A DNA stretch of 15,422 nucleotides from Verrucomicrobiales bacterium (GTDB lineage: Bacteria > Verrucomicrobiota > Verrucomicrobiae > Limisphaerales > UBA1100), in assembly GCA_002721895.1 (NCBI GenBank), contig PBLV01000039.1, positions 1 to 15,422 of the forward strand, given 5' to 3'. Below are positions 1 to 7,169 of this stretch, piece after piece (within the stretch, counting starts at the first letter, position 1; each line of letters starts with the position of its first letter). The notes beneath the pieces are model-generated. The model saw only the letters and a list, made by a program, of their open reading frames with translations, made no database searches and was not told where the DNA came from. A program made the position numbers and the translations under genes.

Positions 1-186
1 CGGGTTGGCATGGCCGGTGGCGGCCACGGCAAAGGCGCCGGTGAGGTCGAGATACTTTTTGCCGTCCGTGTCCCACACGTGCACGCCCTTGGCGTGCTCC
101 CAGACAATCGGCCACGAGCCGTCCTTCGCCAAGTGCGTGACGTTGCGGCTTTCGTATTGTTGCAGCAGCTTGAGGTGGGGATTCAT
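1..186 (-). CDS. Class III (PLP-dependent) aminotransferase, N-terminal 62 codons only
   Basis: This gene is cut by the left window edge; only its first 62 codons are present. The start is the ATG at 186-184. The translation contains PIVWEHAKGVHVWDTDGKKY followed by LDLTGAFAVAATGHANP, the typical N-terminal block of class III aminotransferases (ornithine, acetylornithine, 4-aminobutyrate and related omega-aminotransferases), where a short beta-structured segment leads into the 'D-x-DG-x-x-YLDL...GH.NP' signature. The PLP lysine lies outside the window, so the substrate cannot be told. The start codon overlaps the stop of queE as TGATG, so the gene is second in an operon and is probably translated by coupling. 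No separate Shine-Dalgarno sequence is needed or obvious. The family call is fairly safe; any specific substrate would be a guess. Confidence 0.75.
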   Translation of the reverse strand, partial: MNPHLKLLQQYESRNVTHLAKDGSWPIVWEHAKGVHVWDTDGKKYLDLTGAFAVAATGHANP

Positions 187-896
187 CAAACGCCTTTTTG
201 GTCCACGGGCCAAATATGTTTGTGTTGCTGAAGCTGAAAGCGCACGGGCAGGCGGTCGGCGGTGATGGCTTCGGCGAGTTCGCGGCGGGAAAGAGGCGTG
301 TGGTCGGCGGGCACGGGCTTAAGCACGTCGCTGGCCTGATCGCCCGCGAGCGGGTTCACCCATGAAAAGAGGACCTCGCATTTGCCAAAGAGTTGGCGGA
401 GTTGATCCTTGGCCCAGGCGTAATCTTCGCGCGTGCCGATTACGCATTTCATCTCATCGGTGGCGCGGAGGTGGGCGATGTTTTCGGCGAGATTTTTTTC
501 GTGCTCGCCGCTGCTGGGGCACTTGAGGTCCACAATGCGATGCACGCGGGGGTCCACCACGCTGATGTCATGCGCGCCGCTGGTTTCCAGCAGCACGGTG
601 AAGCCGCGATCGCACAGGGCGGTGAGCAGGGCGGGGGTTTCCTTTTGCAGTAAGGGCTCGCCACCGGTCAACTCAACCAGCGGCGGCTCGGGATAACCCT
701 CGGCCAGTGCGTCGGTCTGTTCAAGAATCGCCTCGATGGTGATTGTTTCGCCGCCGGTGAAGGCGTAAGCCGTGTCACAATACGAGCAGCGAAGGTCACA
801 GCCGGTGAGCCGAATAAACACGCACGGCAGACCAGCAAAGGTGCTTTCCCCCTGCAGGCTGAGATAAATTTCATGGACGCGCAGCGTGCTGCTCAC
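186..896 (-). CDS. queE: 7-carboxy-7-deazaguanine synthase, radical SAM enzyme of queuosine biosynthesis
   Basis: QueE converts 6-carboxy-5,6,7,8-tetrahydropterin to 7-carboxy-7-deazaguanine, the ring-contraction step on the way to preQ0 and tRNA queuosine. The 236-residue product has the family's usual length. It opens with the substrate-site motif EIYLSLQGES (residues 9-18) and the radical SAM cluster CDLRCSYC, with C33, C37 and C40 (CX3CX2C) ligating the [4Fe-4S] cluster. ELTGGEPLLQ (about 75-84) is the SAM-binding GGE motif, and DLKCPSSGE (about 123-131) is another conserved QueE block. The start chosen is GTG at 896-894; no better in-frame start is near. A TATACC hexamer ends 6 nt upstream, and there is no Shine-Dalgarno sequence, so the message may be leaderless. 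The gene is divergent from the Rrf2 regulator and overlaps the downstream aminotransferase. No other queuosine gene lies in the window. Confidence 0.92.
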   Translation of the reverse strand: MSSTLRVHEIYLSLQGESTFAGLPCVFIRLTGCDLRCSYCDTAYAFTGGETITIEAILEQTDALAEGYPEPPLVELTGGEPLLQKETPALLTALCDRGFTVLLETSGAHDISVVDPRVHRIVDLKCPSSGEHEKNLAENIAHLRATDEMKCVIGTREDYAWAKDQLRQLFGKCEVLFSWVNPLAGDQASDVLKPVPADHTPLSRRELAEAITADRLPVRFQLQQHKHIWPVDQKGV

Positions 897-951
897 CGGG
901 GAGGTATAGGGCGATTTCTTCGTGTCGGCGAGTCCGATGACGCAGCCAAGA

Positions 952-981
952 CTGGCAGAGTTGTCCCGGTTGGGACATACT
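952..981 (+). promoter_or_regulatory. Predicted promoter of the Rrf2 gene with an embedded palindromic operator candidate
   Basis: CTGGCA (952-957) and CATACT (976-981) are 18 nt apart, each matching the sigma70 consensus at four of six bases. The -10 ends 6 nt before the GTG start at 988, so transcription would begin at or next to the start codon. Between them lies TGTCCC-GGTT-GGGACA (962-977), a perfect 6-bp inverted repeat that overlaps the first two bases of the -10. An operator there could let the Rrf2 protein repress its own gene and possibly queE. The palindrome is seen directly; the promoter and operator roles are inferred. Confidence 0.4.
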
Positions 982-987
982 ACGACA

Positions 988-1407
988 GTGAAGCTGTCGG
1001 TGAAAAGCGACTATGCGGTTCGAGCCATTTTGGAATTGGCCACGCGGGCCGAGGGAGGGCGGGCGCACCGGGCAGAGGATTTGGCGGCAGCGGTTGGCAC
1101 TTCGGCTAATTATTTGGTTCAGATTCTCTTGGATTTAAAGGGGGCTGAATTGGTGCAAAGTGTTCGGGGCAAGCAGGGTGGTTATCGGTTGTCGAAGGCG
1201 CCCGATGAGATTTCGCTTGGGGCGGTTTTGCGGGCGGTGGAGGGAGAGGTTTTCGATGCACCGGCGTTGTCGGACGCAAATTGTCCACCCGCGTTACGAG
1301 AAGCGTGGGGGCAGTTGCGCGATGGGGCCAACGCGGCGGCGGATTCGATACACTTTGCCCGCCTCGCCGAAATCCATGCCCGTGGGCAGGAGATGTATCA
1401 CATTTGA
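988..1407 (+). CDS. Rrf2-family winged-helix transcriptional regulator
   Basis: This 139-residue DNA-binding regulator starts at GTG 988, giving the canonical Rrf2 N-terminus MKLSVKSDYAVRAILELA. A longer reading from GTG 922 would add 22 unsupported residues. The helix-turn-helix covers about residues 28-50 (AEDLAAAVGTSANYLVQIL), followed by the wing SVRGKQGGYRLSK (58-70), the family's RG..GGY.L hallmark. IscR-type members carry three cysteines near residues 92-104; here only C99 is present in that region and in the whole protein. An IscR-like [2Fe-2S] site is therefore unlikely, and the signal is unknown (CymR-type members also lack the cluster). The gene is divergent from queE and convergent with the small lipoprotein gene 7 bp away. 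Start, motifs and length all agree; the regulon is not inferable apart from possible autoregulation through the palindrome at 962-977. Confidence 0.85.
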   Translation: MKLSVKSDYAVRAILELATRAEGGRAHRAEDLAAAVGTSANYLVQILLDLKGAELVQSVRGKQGGYRLSKAPDEISLGAVLRAVEGEVFDAPALSDANCPPALREAWGQLRDGANAAADSIHFARLAEIHARGQEMYHI

Positions 1408-1414
1408 CCGGGCC

Positions 1415-1636
1415 TCAGTCGATGCTCGTGGTTTTGCCGGAGACGGGCTTGTTCATCCCTTGCTTCGTAGGGTTCTTTTTACATTTCCGTACATGAAACC
1501 GGACGTTTGAAATGGGAAAGGATTTTTTGCAGTAAGGGCATTGTTCCTCTCCGCCACTGCAACCGACCCAAACTCCCCCGCTCAGCGGTGCCATGATTCC
1601 AGCGATCAGCATGCCTGCTAACAGTTGCTTCTTCAT
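1415..1636 (-). CDS. Small predicted lipoprotein with a C2HC zinc-finger-like motif
   Basis: This is a 73-residue protein of unknown function. The start ATG (1636-1634) is preceded by a good Shine-Dalgarno GGAGGT about 5 nt away, the clearest in the window, so I consider the gene real. It begins MKKQLLAGMLIAGIMAPLSG, a lysine-rich n-region and hydrophobic core, then WVGC with C26 in lipobox position, so export and lipidation are likely. The short mature part has C33-P-Y-C36, then H48 and C52 (C-x2-C-x11-H-x3-C), followed by a lysine-rich, low-complexity tail. This spacing resembles C2HC zinc fingers; CPYC is also the glutaredoxin active-site tetrapeptide, but there is no room for a thioredoxin fold. 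It lies 56 bp downstream of the exported DUF255 protein on the same strand and may share its transcript. Function unknown. Confidence 0.6.
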   Translation of the reverse strand: MKKQLLAGMLIAGIMAPLSGGVWVGCSGGEEQCPYCKKSFPISNVRFHVRKCKKNPTKQGMNKPVSGKTTSID

Positions 1637-1692
1637 AATCTACCTCCGCCGAAAATATAACACAGTCCGAGGGAGGGGAACAGGGGGAATTG

Positions 1693-3906
1693 TTAATTGC
1701 CGGACTTGGGCTGGATGAGCGGTGAGCCGCCTCCAGCTGGCTTGTTGCGCAAGGTGGCGGTCTTGTCGAGGTGGCCGTGGATTTCCTTGGCAACAGCGGT
1801 GGGCAGCTTACATTCCTGCCCGGAACAGATGAACACCACGGGGCTCTCCTTGCCTGGCTTGAGAGTCCGGGCGAATTCCTCAACCGCTCCTGCAGTCCCA
1901 AGTACCACCTTGTTGGGTTGGTATATGCGATGCACAGTGCCGGCCAATTTTGCTGTCTGGGCATTGTCCTTCGGTCCCGCCACCACGGCACGCCATGGCT
2001 TGTGTCGCCAGAAATCCATCGCTGCCAGCATGTAGGGCAGGGAGTAGGGTTTCTCCTTCAACGTGCCGGCGTAAAAGCGCAGTGTTTTCTCGGCAGCCTT
2101 GGTGAAATCTTCGCGGCCGGTGATGGCGCCCAGCTTGAGCAGCGCCAACGTGGCCACGGAGGCTGCGGCTGGCTCTGCGCCATCGCGTTCCTCCTTGAGC
2201 CGGAGCAGCAGGTCATCCGAGCCTTCGTCGGTCCAAAAGCCACCGGTCTTTTCATCGTAAAAACGCTTCAGCAAACTCTCGGCCAAGTCGATGGCAAACT
2301 GGAGGTGAGCGGGATTGAGGGACGATTCGTACAATTCCACCACGCCGCCCAGTTGAAACCCATAGGCGTGCAACAACTGCACGGAGTCCCGTTCGCCTTC
2401 GCGCCAGCGATGGTAGAGAGTCTTAGTCTTGGCGTCCCACAGTTTGGCTTGAATGAACGCGAGGTTACTCTCTGCCGCCTTTAAATAATCCTCCTTGCCC
2501 AGCACGGAGTAGGCACGGGCCATGGCACCAAGCATCAGGCCGTTCCAACTGGAGAGCACCTTGTCATCCAGATGAGGGCGAACGCGCTTGTCGCGGTCCT
2601 TGTTCATCTTGGCCTTGGCACTGGCCAGCAGCTTTTCCTCGTCCTGGGATAGTTTGGGGTCAACGATGCTTAAAACATTCAGGTTCTTCAGCGGCTCGGG
2701 GTGGCTGTGATCCTCAAAATTGCCTTTCGCGGTGATTCCGTAGCGGCGGATGACTAGGGTGGCCTCCTCGGCGGTCAGCAGTTTTTCCAGTTGTTCCTTG
2801 GTCCAGCAGTAGAATTTGCCCTCATGACCCTCACTGTCGGCATCCTCGGCGGAGTACCAGCCGCCATCCTTGTGGGTCATGTCGCGGAGCACGTAGCGGA
2901 TGGTGTCCGCGGCCACGTCGGCGTACTTGGGTTTGCCGCTCACCAGATAGGCGTCGAGATAGAGGTGGATGAGTTGGGCGTTGTCATAGAGCATTTTCTC
3001 GAAGTGTGGCACGAGCCATTCGCGGTCGACCGAGTAGCGCGCGAAACCGCCCCCGAGATGGTCGCGGATGCCGCCATCTGCCATCTCGTCGCAGGTTTTC
3101 AGGACCATGTCGATGGCCTCACGGTCGTTGTTTTCCACGCCGTATCGCAGCAGCAGCGCCGGTTCGGAAGGCTGGGGAAACTTCGGGGCCCAACGGCCGG
3201 GTTGTCCAAAGCCGCCAAACTTTGGATCAAAAGTGCGTTTTACCACGGATGCGGCGGCGTCAAGATAGTCCGCCTTCAACTCGGGATCTTCCGGCGCTTC
3301 CATCTTGAGGTGTTCCCGAACGACCTTGGTTATGCGGTTGGCATCTTCGCGGAGACGCTTCTCTGTCGCCTCGTCGGCCCAAAGGTGGGCCACCCGTTGC
3401 GACAACTGCATGAACTGCGGCTTGGGAAAATATGTGCCGGCAAAGAAGGGCTTCTTGTCTGGCGTCATGAAAACCGACATTGGCCAGCCGCCGTTGCCCT
3501 GCGAGATGGCTACGGTGAAGGCCATGTAAATGCGGTCCACATCGGGCCGCTCCTCGCGGTCGAGTTTCACGCAGATGAAGTGCTTGTTTAAAATCTTGCC
3601 CACGTCCTCATCCTCAAAGGATTCGCGTTCCATCACGTGGCACCAATGGCAGGTGGAGTAGCCGATGGACAGGAAGACCGGCTTGTTCTCCTTTTTTGCC
3701 TTGGCAAACGCCTCTTCGCCCCACGGATACCAGTCCACGGGATTGTGCTTGTGCTGCTGGAGGTAAGGCGACTTTTCCTTTGCGAGCCGGTTGGTAAACT
3801 TGGGCTTGTCCACGGGAGTCTTTTTTTCCTTGGCTGGCAACAAGTTGTAGCCGATCCACGCCATGGAAAAGGCGGCCACACATGCGAATTTGCGCAGGGA
3901 AATCAT
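1693..3906 (-). CDS. Exported DUF255 thioredoxin-fold / (alpha/alpha)6-toroid protein (YyaL/SPATA20 family)
   Basis: The 737-residue product belongs to the YyaL/SPATA20 family, which joins an N-terminal DUF255 thioredoxin-like domain to an alpha/alpha-toroid resembling sugar epimerases and glycosidases. Its reaction is not established. Residues 1-25 form a signal sequence or membrane anchor ([20 protein letters not shown]...LLPA), whereas many family members are cytoplasmic; this probably explains why it is longer than the usual near-690 residues. The Trx domain starts near 38 ([27 protein letters not shown]) and holds STCHWCH with C86 and C89, then GGWPMSVF with the cis-proline P142 and FFAGTYFP. 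Toroid motifs include [54 protein letters not shown] and [15 protein letters not shown]-17-TAGTCT promoter ends 5 nt before the ATG, with no Shine-Dalgarno sequence. It heads a probable operon with the small lipoprotein gene. Confidence 0.88.
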   Translation of the reverse strand: MISLRKFACVAAFSMAWIGYNLLPAKEKKTPVDKPKFTNRLAKEKSPYLQQHKHNPVDWYPWGEEAFAKAKKENKPVFLSIGYSTCHWCHVMERESFEDEDVGKILNKHFICVKLDREERPDVDRIYMAFTVAISQGNGGWPMSVFMTPDKKPFFAGTYFPKPQFMQLSQRVAHLWADEATEKRLREDANRITKVVREHLKMEAPEDPELKADYLDAAASVVKRTFDPKFGGFGQPGRWAPKFPQPSEPALLLRYGVENNDREAIDMVLKTCDEMADGGIRDHLGGGFARYSVDREWLVPHFEKMLYDNAQLIHLYLDAYLVSGKPKYADVAADTIRYVLRDMTHKDGGWYSAEDADSEGHEGKFYCWTKEQLEKLLTAEEATLVIRRYGITAKGNFEDHSHPEPLKNLNVLSIVDPKLSQDEEKLLASAKAKMNKDRDKRVRPHLDDKVLSSWNGLMLGAMARAYSVLGKEDYLKAAESNLAFIQAKLWDAKTKTLYHRWREGERDSVQLLHAYGFQLGGVVELYESSLNPAHLQFAIDLAESLLKRFYDEKTGGFWTDEGSDDLLLRLKEERDGAEPAAASVATLALLKLGAITGREDFTKAAEKTLRFYAGTLKEKPYSLPYMLAAMDFWRHKPWRAVVAGPKDNAQTAKLAGTVHRIYQPNKVVLGTAGAVEEFARTLKPGKESPVVFICSGQECKLPTAVAKEIHGHLDKTATLRNKPAGGGSPLIQPKSGN

Positions 3907-3911
3907 GCCGC

Positions 3912-3940
3912 AGACTAGCCCGAAGAGAAGCCTTGTTCAA
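3912..3940 (-). promoter_or_regulatory. Candidate promoter of the DUF255 gene
   Basis: On the minus strand TTGAAC (3940-3935) and TAGTCT (3917-3912) are separated by 17 nt. The -10 ends 5 nt before the ATG at 3906, so the transcript would start at about the start codon. The -35 matches consensus at four of six bases and the -10 at three. The fit is moderate and rests partly on the same layout recurring at other genes here. Confidence 0.35.
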
Positions 3941-3979
3941 GGCGCAACTGGGCGGGGCCCGGCTGCGAAGAAAGTGCGC

Positions 3980-4008
3980 TTGCCTTCGGCGCGGGCGGGC
4001 GGCAATAT
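3980..4008 (+). promoter_or_regulatory. Weak candidate promoter of the first gmd-like gene
   Basis: TTGCCT (3980-3985) and CAATAT (4003-4008) are 17 nt apart, and the -10 ends 6 nt before the GTG at 4015. The -10 matches consensus at only three of six bases. The 108-bp gap between the divergent DUF255 and gmd genes must hold both promoters and contains no other structure I can see. Confidence 0.3.
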
Positions 4009-4014
4009 GCGGGT

Positions 4015-4983
4015 GTGGCGTCTTCGGCTCTCATTACCGGCATCACGGGGCAGGACGGCTCCTATCTCGCCGAGTTCCTCCTAGGTAAGGGCTACCAGGT
4101 CCATGGCTTGGTGCGTCGGGCATCGACCGACAATTTACAGCGCATTCGTCATTTGCTGGAACATGAAAGGCTGACCCTTCATTACGGGGACTTGACCGAT
4201 GGCGGCGGGCTCACTCGTCTGGTGGCGGCCCTGAAACCGGCCGAGGTTTATAATCTTGCCGCGCAAAGCCACGTGAAAATCAGTTTTGACACGCCGGACT
4301 ACACGACTGATGTCACTGCCGTGGGCGCCGTGCGGTTGCTGGAAGCCATTCGTTCGGCGGGCATTGAAACCCGTTATTATCAGGCCTCATCCAGCGAGAT
4401 GTTTGGCCAAGTGCGAGAGACACCGCAGACGGAGGCGACGCCATTTCATCCCCGCAGCCCTTATGCCTGTGCCAAGTTGTTTGCTCACTGGATCACGATA
4501 AACTTTCGCGAAGCCTATGGTTTGCACGGGTGCAGCGGCATTCTCTTCAACCACGAGTCACCTCGGCGTGGTGAATCTTTTGTGACTCGCAAAGTCTCGC
4601 TGGCTGTTGCCCGCATCAAGTTGGGCCTTCAGGAAAAGCTGGCTTTGGGCAATCTGGAGGCCAAGCGCGACTGGGGTTATGCCAAGGAATATGTGGAAGC
4701 CATGTGGCTGATGCTGCAGCGGGATGAACCCGGTGATTATGTCATCGCCACTGGCGAAACCCATACCGTGCGCGAGCTGACTGAGGTGGCATTTGATCAT
4801 GTGGGGCTCGATTGGGAAAAATACACGGAGGTCGATTCCGCCTACTATCGGCCGGCCGAGGTCGACCTGTTGTTGGGCAATCCGGAAAAGGCGCGCCGGG
4901 ATCTGGGATGGGAGGCAAAGACGAAGTTTGCTGATCTGGTGCGGTTGATGGTTGATGAGGATTTAAAGGCGCTCCAAGGCTGA
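4015..4983 (+). CDS. gmd: GDP-mannose 4,6-dehydratase
   Basis: Gmd makes GDP-4-keto-6-deoxy-D-mannose from GDP-D-mannose using bound NADP(H), feeding GDP-fucose, GDP-rhamnose or GDP-perosamine synthesis for surface glycans. The 322-residue short-chain dehydrogenase fold starts with [19 protein letters not shown] (GxxGxxG nucleotide loop, about residues 5-23) and VRRAS (about 33-37). [13 protein letters not shown] follows, then the catalytic ASSSEMFG (serine and glutamate) and YACAK (tyrosine and lysine). [17 protein letters not shown] and [15 protein letters not shown] are strongly Gmd-like substrate-site blocks, as is the C-terminal [18 protein letters not shown] 4015 is the only in-frame start just ahead of the nucleotide loop; the nearby ATG at 4007 is out of frame. 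The next gene, a paralogue, begins 1 nt after the stop. Confidence 0.9.
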   Translation: MASSALITGITGQDGSYLAEFLLGKGYQVHGLVRRASTDNLQRIRHLLEHERLTLHYGDLTDGGGLTRLVAALKPAEVYNLAAQSHVKISFDTPDYTTDVTAVGAVRLLEAIRSAGIETRYYQASSSEMFGQVRETPQTEATPFHPRSPYACAKLFAHWITINFREAYGLHGCSGILFNHESPRRGESFVTRKVSLAVARIKLGLQEKLALGNLEAKRDWGYAKEYVEAMWLMLQRDEPGDYVIATGETHTVRELTEVAFDHVGLDWEKYTEVDSAYYRPAEVDLLLGNPEKARRDLGWEAKTKFADLVRLMVDEDLKALQG

Positions 4984-4984
4984 C

Positions 4985-5947
4985 ATGACGCGTGCTTTCA
5001 TCACGGGTATCACCGGACAGGACGGATCCTATCTGGCGGAACTGTTGTTGGGGCAAGGCTATGAAGTGCATGGCCTGATTCGTTCCGGGACAAAGATTGA
5101 GCAAACTCCCTTGGCACCCCACATGGATGTCCTTGGCCTGCACGTTGGAGATTTGGTGGACGGGCCATCCTTGGCGCGAGCGGTTGCCGCCGTGGCGCCT
5201 GACGAAATATATCACTTGGGCGGGCAAACCCACGTGGGAGGCAGCTTTGAGGCTGTGGAGGAAACATTGGTTGTCAACGGGTTGGCCACAGTGAGATTGT
5301 TGGAGGCTGTACGAGCTGGCTGTCCCAAGGCGCGTTTTTTTAACGCTGCCTCCAGCGAGGTGTTTGGATGCCCCTCCTCCAGCCCTCAGGACGAAGCAGT
5401 TCACTTTGCCCCTGTGACTCCCTACGGTTGCGCCAAGGCATTGGGTGCGCAGATGGTTCGCCAATACCGGGAGACTCATGGTCTCTATGCCGTCAACGGC
5501 ATCCTGTATAACCACGAGTCGCCTCGCAGACGGGAGAGCTTTGTCACCCAAAAGATTTGCCGTGCGGCTGCGGCCATCAAGCTGGGCGGCCAGAAGGAAT
5601 TGAGACTGGGAGACCTCGCCGCGGAGCGGGATTGGTCGGACGCGCGGGATGTTGTGCGTGGGGTGTGTCTGGCGCTGCGCGAACCTAAGCCGGCGGACTA
5701 TGTTTTTGCCAGCGGCGAAACGCACTCGGTGCAGGAAGTGGTGGAGATTGCGTTTGAAACGGTGGATGTCGACTGGCGAGATTACGTCAAGCGCGACCAA
5801 TCCCTCCTGCGCCCCGCTGAGCCAAACCGTTTGGTGGGCGATGCCTCCCGCGCGCGGGAGAAACTGGGCTGGGATCCGGAAACGGATTTTCGCACCCTGA
5901 TAATCTCCATGACACACGCGGCCCTGCTTGATTTGCGGGATGAATGA
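4985..5947 (+). CDS. GDP-mannose 4,6-dehydratase-like NDP-sugar dehydratase (paralogue of the preceding gene)
   Basis: The 320-residue extended short-chain dehydrogenase is clearly homologous to its upstream neighbour along its length: [20 protein letters not shown] (nucleotide loop), AASSEVFG (Ser/Glu), YGCAK (Tyr/Lys), LYNHESPRRRESFVTQK and ASGETHSVQEVVEIAF. It differs at sites conserved in true Gmd. AAQSHV is GGQTHV, VRRAS is [14 protein letters not shown] is RDWSDARDV, and RPAEVD is RPAEPN. A short segment after IRSGT is also rearranged. It could be a second Gmd, a dehydratase with another NDP-sugar, or the partner acting on the Gmd product; sequence alone does not decide. ATG 4985 follows the gmd stop as TGA-C-ATG, so translation is probably coupled. 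A hairpin 31 nt past the stop may end the unit. Confidence 0.85.
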   Translation: MTRAFITGITGQDGSYLAELLLGQGYEVHGLIRSGTKIEQTPLAPHMDVLGLHVGDLVDGPSLARAVAAVAPDEIYHLGGQTHVGGSFEAVEETLVVNGLATVRLLEAVRAGCPKARFFNAASSEVFGCPSSSPQDEAVHFAPVTPYGCAKALGAQMVRQYRETHGLYAVNGILYNHESPRRRESFVTQKICRAAAAIKLGGQKELRLGDLAAERDWSDARDVVRGVCLALREPKPADYVFASGETHSVQEVVEIAFETVDVDWRDYVKRDQSLLRPAEPNRLVGDASRAREKLGWDPETDFRTLIISMTHAALLDLRDE

Positions 5948-5978
5948 GAATTTGCCGCGTGATTTATCGGCAAAAAGT

Positions 5979-6008
5979 AAAGCAGCCGGCTGGGGAACCG
6001 GCTGCTTT
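5979..6008. terminator. 11-bp hairpin after the gmd pair, possible terminator
   Basis: AAAGCAGCCGG (5979-5989) pairs perfectly with CCGGCTGCTTT (5998-6008) around an 8-nt loop. In the plus direction the stem is followed by GGGGAACC rather than a T tract, so it is not a classical intrinsic terminator for the gmd transcript. Read on the minus strand it is followed by TTTACTTTTTG, a good U tract. It may work in either or both directions. The 8-mer GGGGAACC occurs once in the loop (5992-5999) and again just after the stem (6009-6016). Confidence 0.6.
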
Positions 6009-6014
6009 GGGGAA

Positions 6015-6050
6015 CCAAGCTGGCTTGCGGGGATCAGGGGACCAGCTTGG
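6015..6050. repeat. Second inverted repeat downstream of the gmd pair
   Basis: CCAAGCTGG (6015-6023) and CCAGCTTGG (6042-6050) form a perfect 9-bp stem with an 18-nt loop, followed by CTAAAAACTTC. It begins six bases after the previous hairpin. It could be a second terminator or transcript stabiliser, or part of a leader upstream of the DUF1080 gene. The remaining sequence 6051-6120 shows nothing I recognise. Confidence 0.5.
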
Positions 6051-6122
6051 CTAAAAACTTCTCACTCGCGTGGAGCGGGGAAAATAGGGAATTACACGGT
6101 CGGGTCAACATGTTTTTTGGCG

Positions 6123-6150
6123 TTGCCGCCACCTGTCTCGCCGGTATGAT
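6123..6150 (+). promoter_or_regulatory. Candidate sigma70-type promoter of the DUF1080 gene
   Basis: TTGCCG (6123-6128) and TATGAT (6145-6150) are 16 nt apart; the -10 matches the consensus at five of six bases and the -35 at four. Transcription would start near 6157, giving a leader of about 16 nt before the ATG at 6173. No Shine-Dalgarno sequence is visible in that leader. The promoter lies after both hairpins, which supports the DUF1080 gene as its own transcription unit. Confidence 0.45.
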
Positions 6151-6172
6151 GCGCCGCGAATCAAAAACACAC

Positions 6173-7114
6173 ATGAAAAAGACCTTTTTCCTTTTCCTGA
6201 GTACTCTCGTTCTTTCCCTCATTGCCGCCGGGCCCGGTGGCGAAACGGATCCTGCCAAGGCGGGGCCGGAATATCAGGTCCAAGGCGAATATGCCGGCAA
6301 GGGCATTGGCGTGCAGGTGATTGCGCTTGGGGACGGCAATTACCGCGCGGTTATCCACAAGGGCGGATTGCCCGGGGACGGCTGGGATAAGTCCGCCAAG
6401 GTGGAAATCAACGGCAAAGCCAGCGCGGCTGGCGCAGCCTTTGCCGAGGCCAAGGGTTGGAAGGGTGCCATCGCGGGCAAGATTTTTGAACTCTCCAGCC
6501 CGGATGGCGCGAATCGGCTAGAGAAGGTGATGCGCAAGAGTTCTTCGCTGGGCATGAAGCCGCCCAAGGGTGCGGTGGTGTTGTTTGATGGATCGAGCGC
6601 GAAAAACTTCAAGCCCGGCAAGATGACCGAGGACGGCCTGTTGATGCAGGGCGCGAACAGCATCCAGCGGTTTGGGGATCATCGTCTGCACATTGAGTTT
6701 CGCCTGCCCTTCAAGCCAAAGGCGCGCGGCCAAGGCCGGGGCAACAGCGGCTGCTACTTGCAGGCACGGTATGAGGTGCAGATGCTGGATTCCTTTGGAC
6801 TCACCGGCCACCACAACGAATGCGGCGGCATCTACAGCATCAAGCCTCCCGACCTGAACATGTGCTACCCACCGCTCTCATGGCAGACCTACGATGTGGA
6901 ATTCACGGCCGCGAAATTCAAGGATGGCAAGAAGGTGGAAGACGCACGCATCACGGTGTTTCACAACGGCGTGAAAATCCACAATAACGTCAAGCTACCT
7001 AAGCGTACCACCGCCAGTCCGCTACCTGAAGGCCCCGGGCCGGGTTTTTTGCACCTGCAAAATCACGGCAACCCCGTCCGCTATCGCAACATCTGGGTGG
7101 TGGAAAAGAAGTAG
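6173..7114 (+). CDS. Secreted DUF1080 (3-keto-disaccharide hydrolase / LamG-like) protein
   Basis: This 313-residue protein carries a signal peptide (residues 1 to about 20, MKKTFFLFLSTLVLSLIAA). I therefore chose ATG 6173 over the TTG at 6047, which would place 42 unrelated residues ahead of it. Residues about 30-120 form a small domain with no motif I recognise, rich in glycine and alanine. The DUF1080 jelly-roll domain runs from about residue 135 (GAVVLFDGSSAKNF) to the end. It contains LHIEFRLPF, NSGCYLQARYEVQMLDSFG, YDVEFTAAKF, ITVFHNGVKIHNN, the LQNHGNPVRYRNIWV C-terminal signature and an ECGGIY loop. The family is abundant in Planctomycetota and Verrucomicrobiota and includes 3-keto-glycoside hydrolases acting outside the cytoplasm; this member's substrate is unknown. 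A strong intrinsic terminator follows the TAG by 22 nt. Confidence 0.87.
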   Translation: MKKTFFLFLSTLVLSLIAAGPGGETDPAKAGPEYQVQGEYAGKGIGVQVIALGDGNYRAVIHKGGLPGDGWDKSAKVEINGKASAAGAAFAEAKGWKGAIAGKIFELSSPDGANRLEKVMRKSSSLGMKPPKGAVVLFDGSSAKNFKPGKMTEDGLLMQGANSIQRFGDHRLHIEFRLPFKPKARGQGRGNSGCYLQARYEVQMLDSFGLTGHHNECGGIYSIKPPDLNMCYPPLSWQTYDVEFTAAKFKDGKKVEDARITVFHNGVKIHNNVKLPKRTTASPLPEGPGPGFLHLQNHGNPVRYRNIWVVEKK

Positions 7115-7136
7115 GGGCCGCCAAGTTTTTCCCACC

Positions 7137-7165
7137 GCGCGGATGGAAACATCCGCGCTTTTTTT
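7137..7165 (+). terminator. Intrinsic terminator of the DUF1080 gene
   Basis: GCGCGGATG (7137-7145), a GAAA tetraloop and CATCCGCGC (7150-7158) form a perfect 9-bp GC-rich stem, directly followed by seven T residues (7159-7165). A GNRA loop and an uninterrupted U tract make this a textbook rho-independent terminator in the plus direction. It ends only 4 bp before the stop codon of the opposing SirB1-like gene. Confidence 0.93.
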
Positions 7166-7169
7166 GTGC

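Noticed and set aside
922..987. Longer Rrf2 N-terminus from GTG 922
   Set aside because: The family begins at MKLSVKSDYA, which corresponds to GTG 988. The extra 22 residues are unlike the family and would cover the palindrome and promoter.
4742..5917. 391-codon open frame antisense to the gmd pair
   Set aside because: Its translation has no recognisable domain, and the plus strand encodes two clear dehydratases there. It is a by-product of codon bias.
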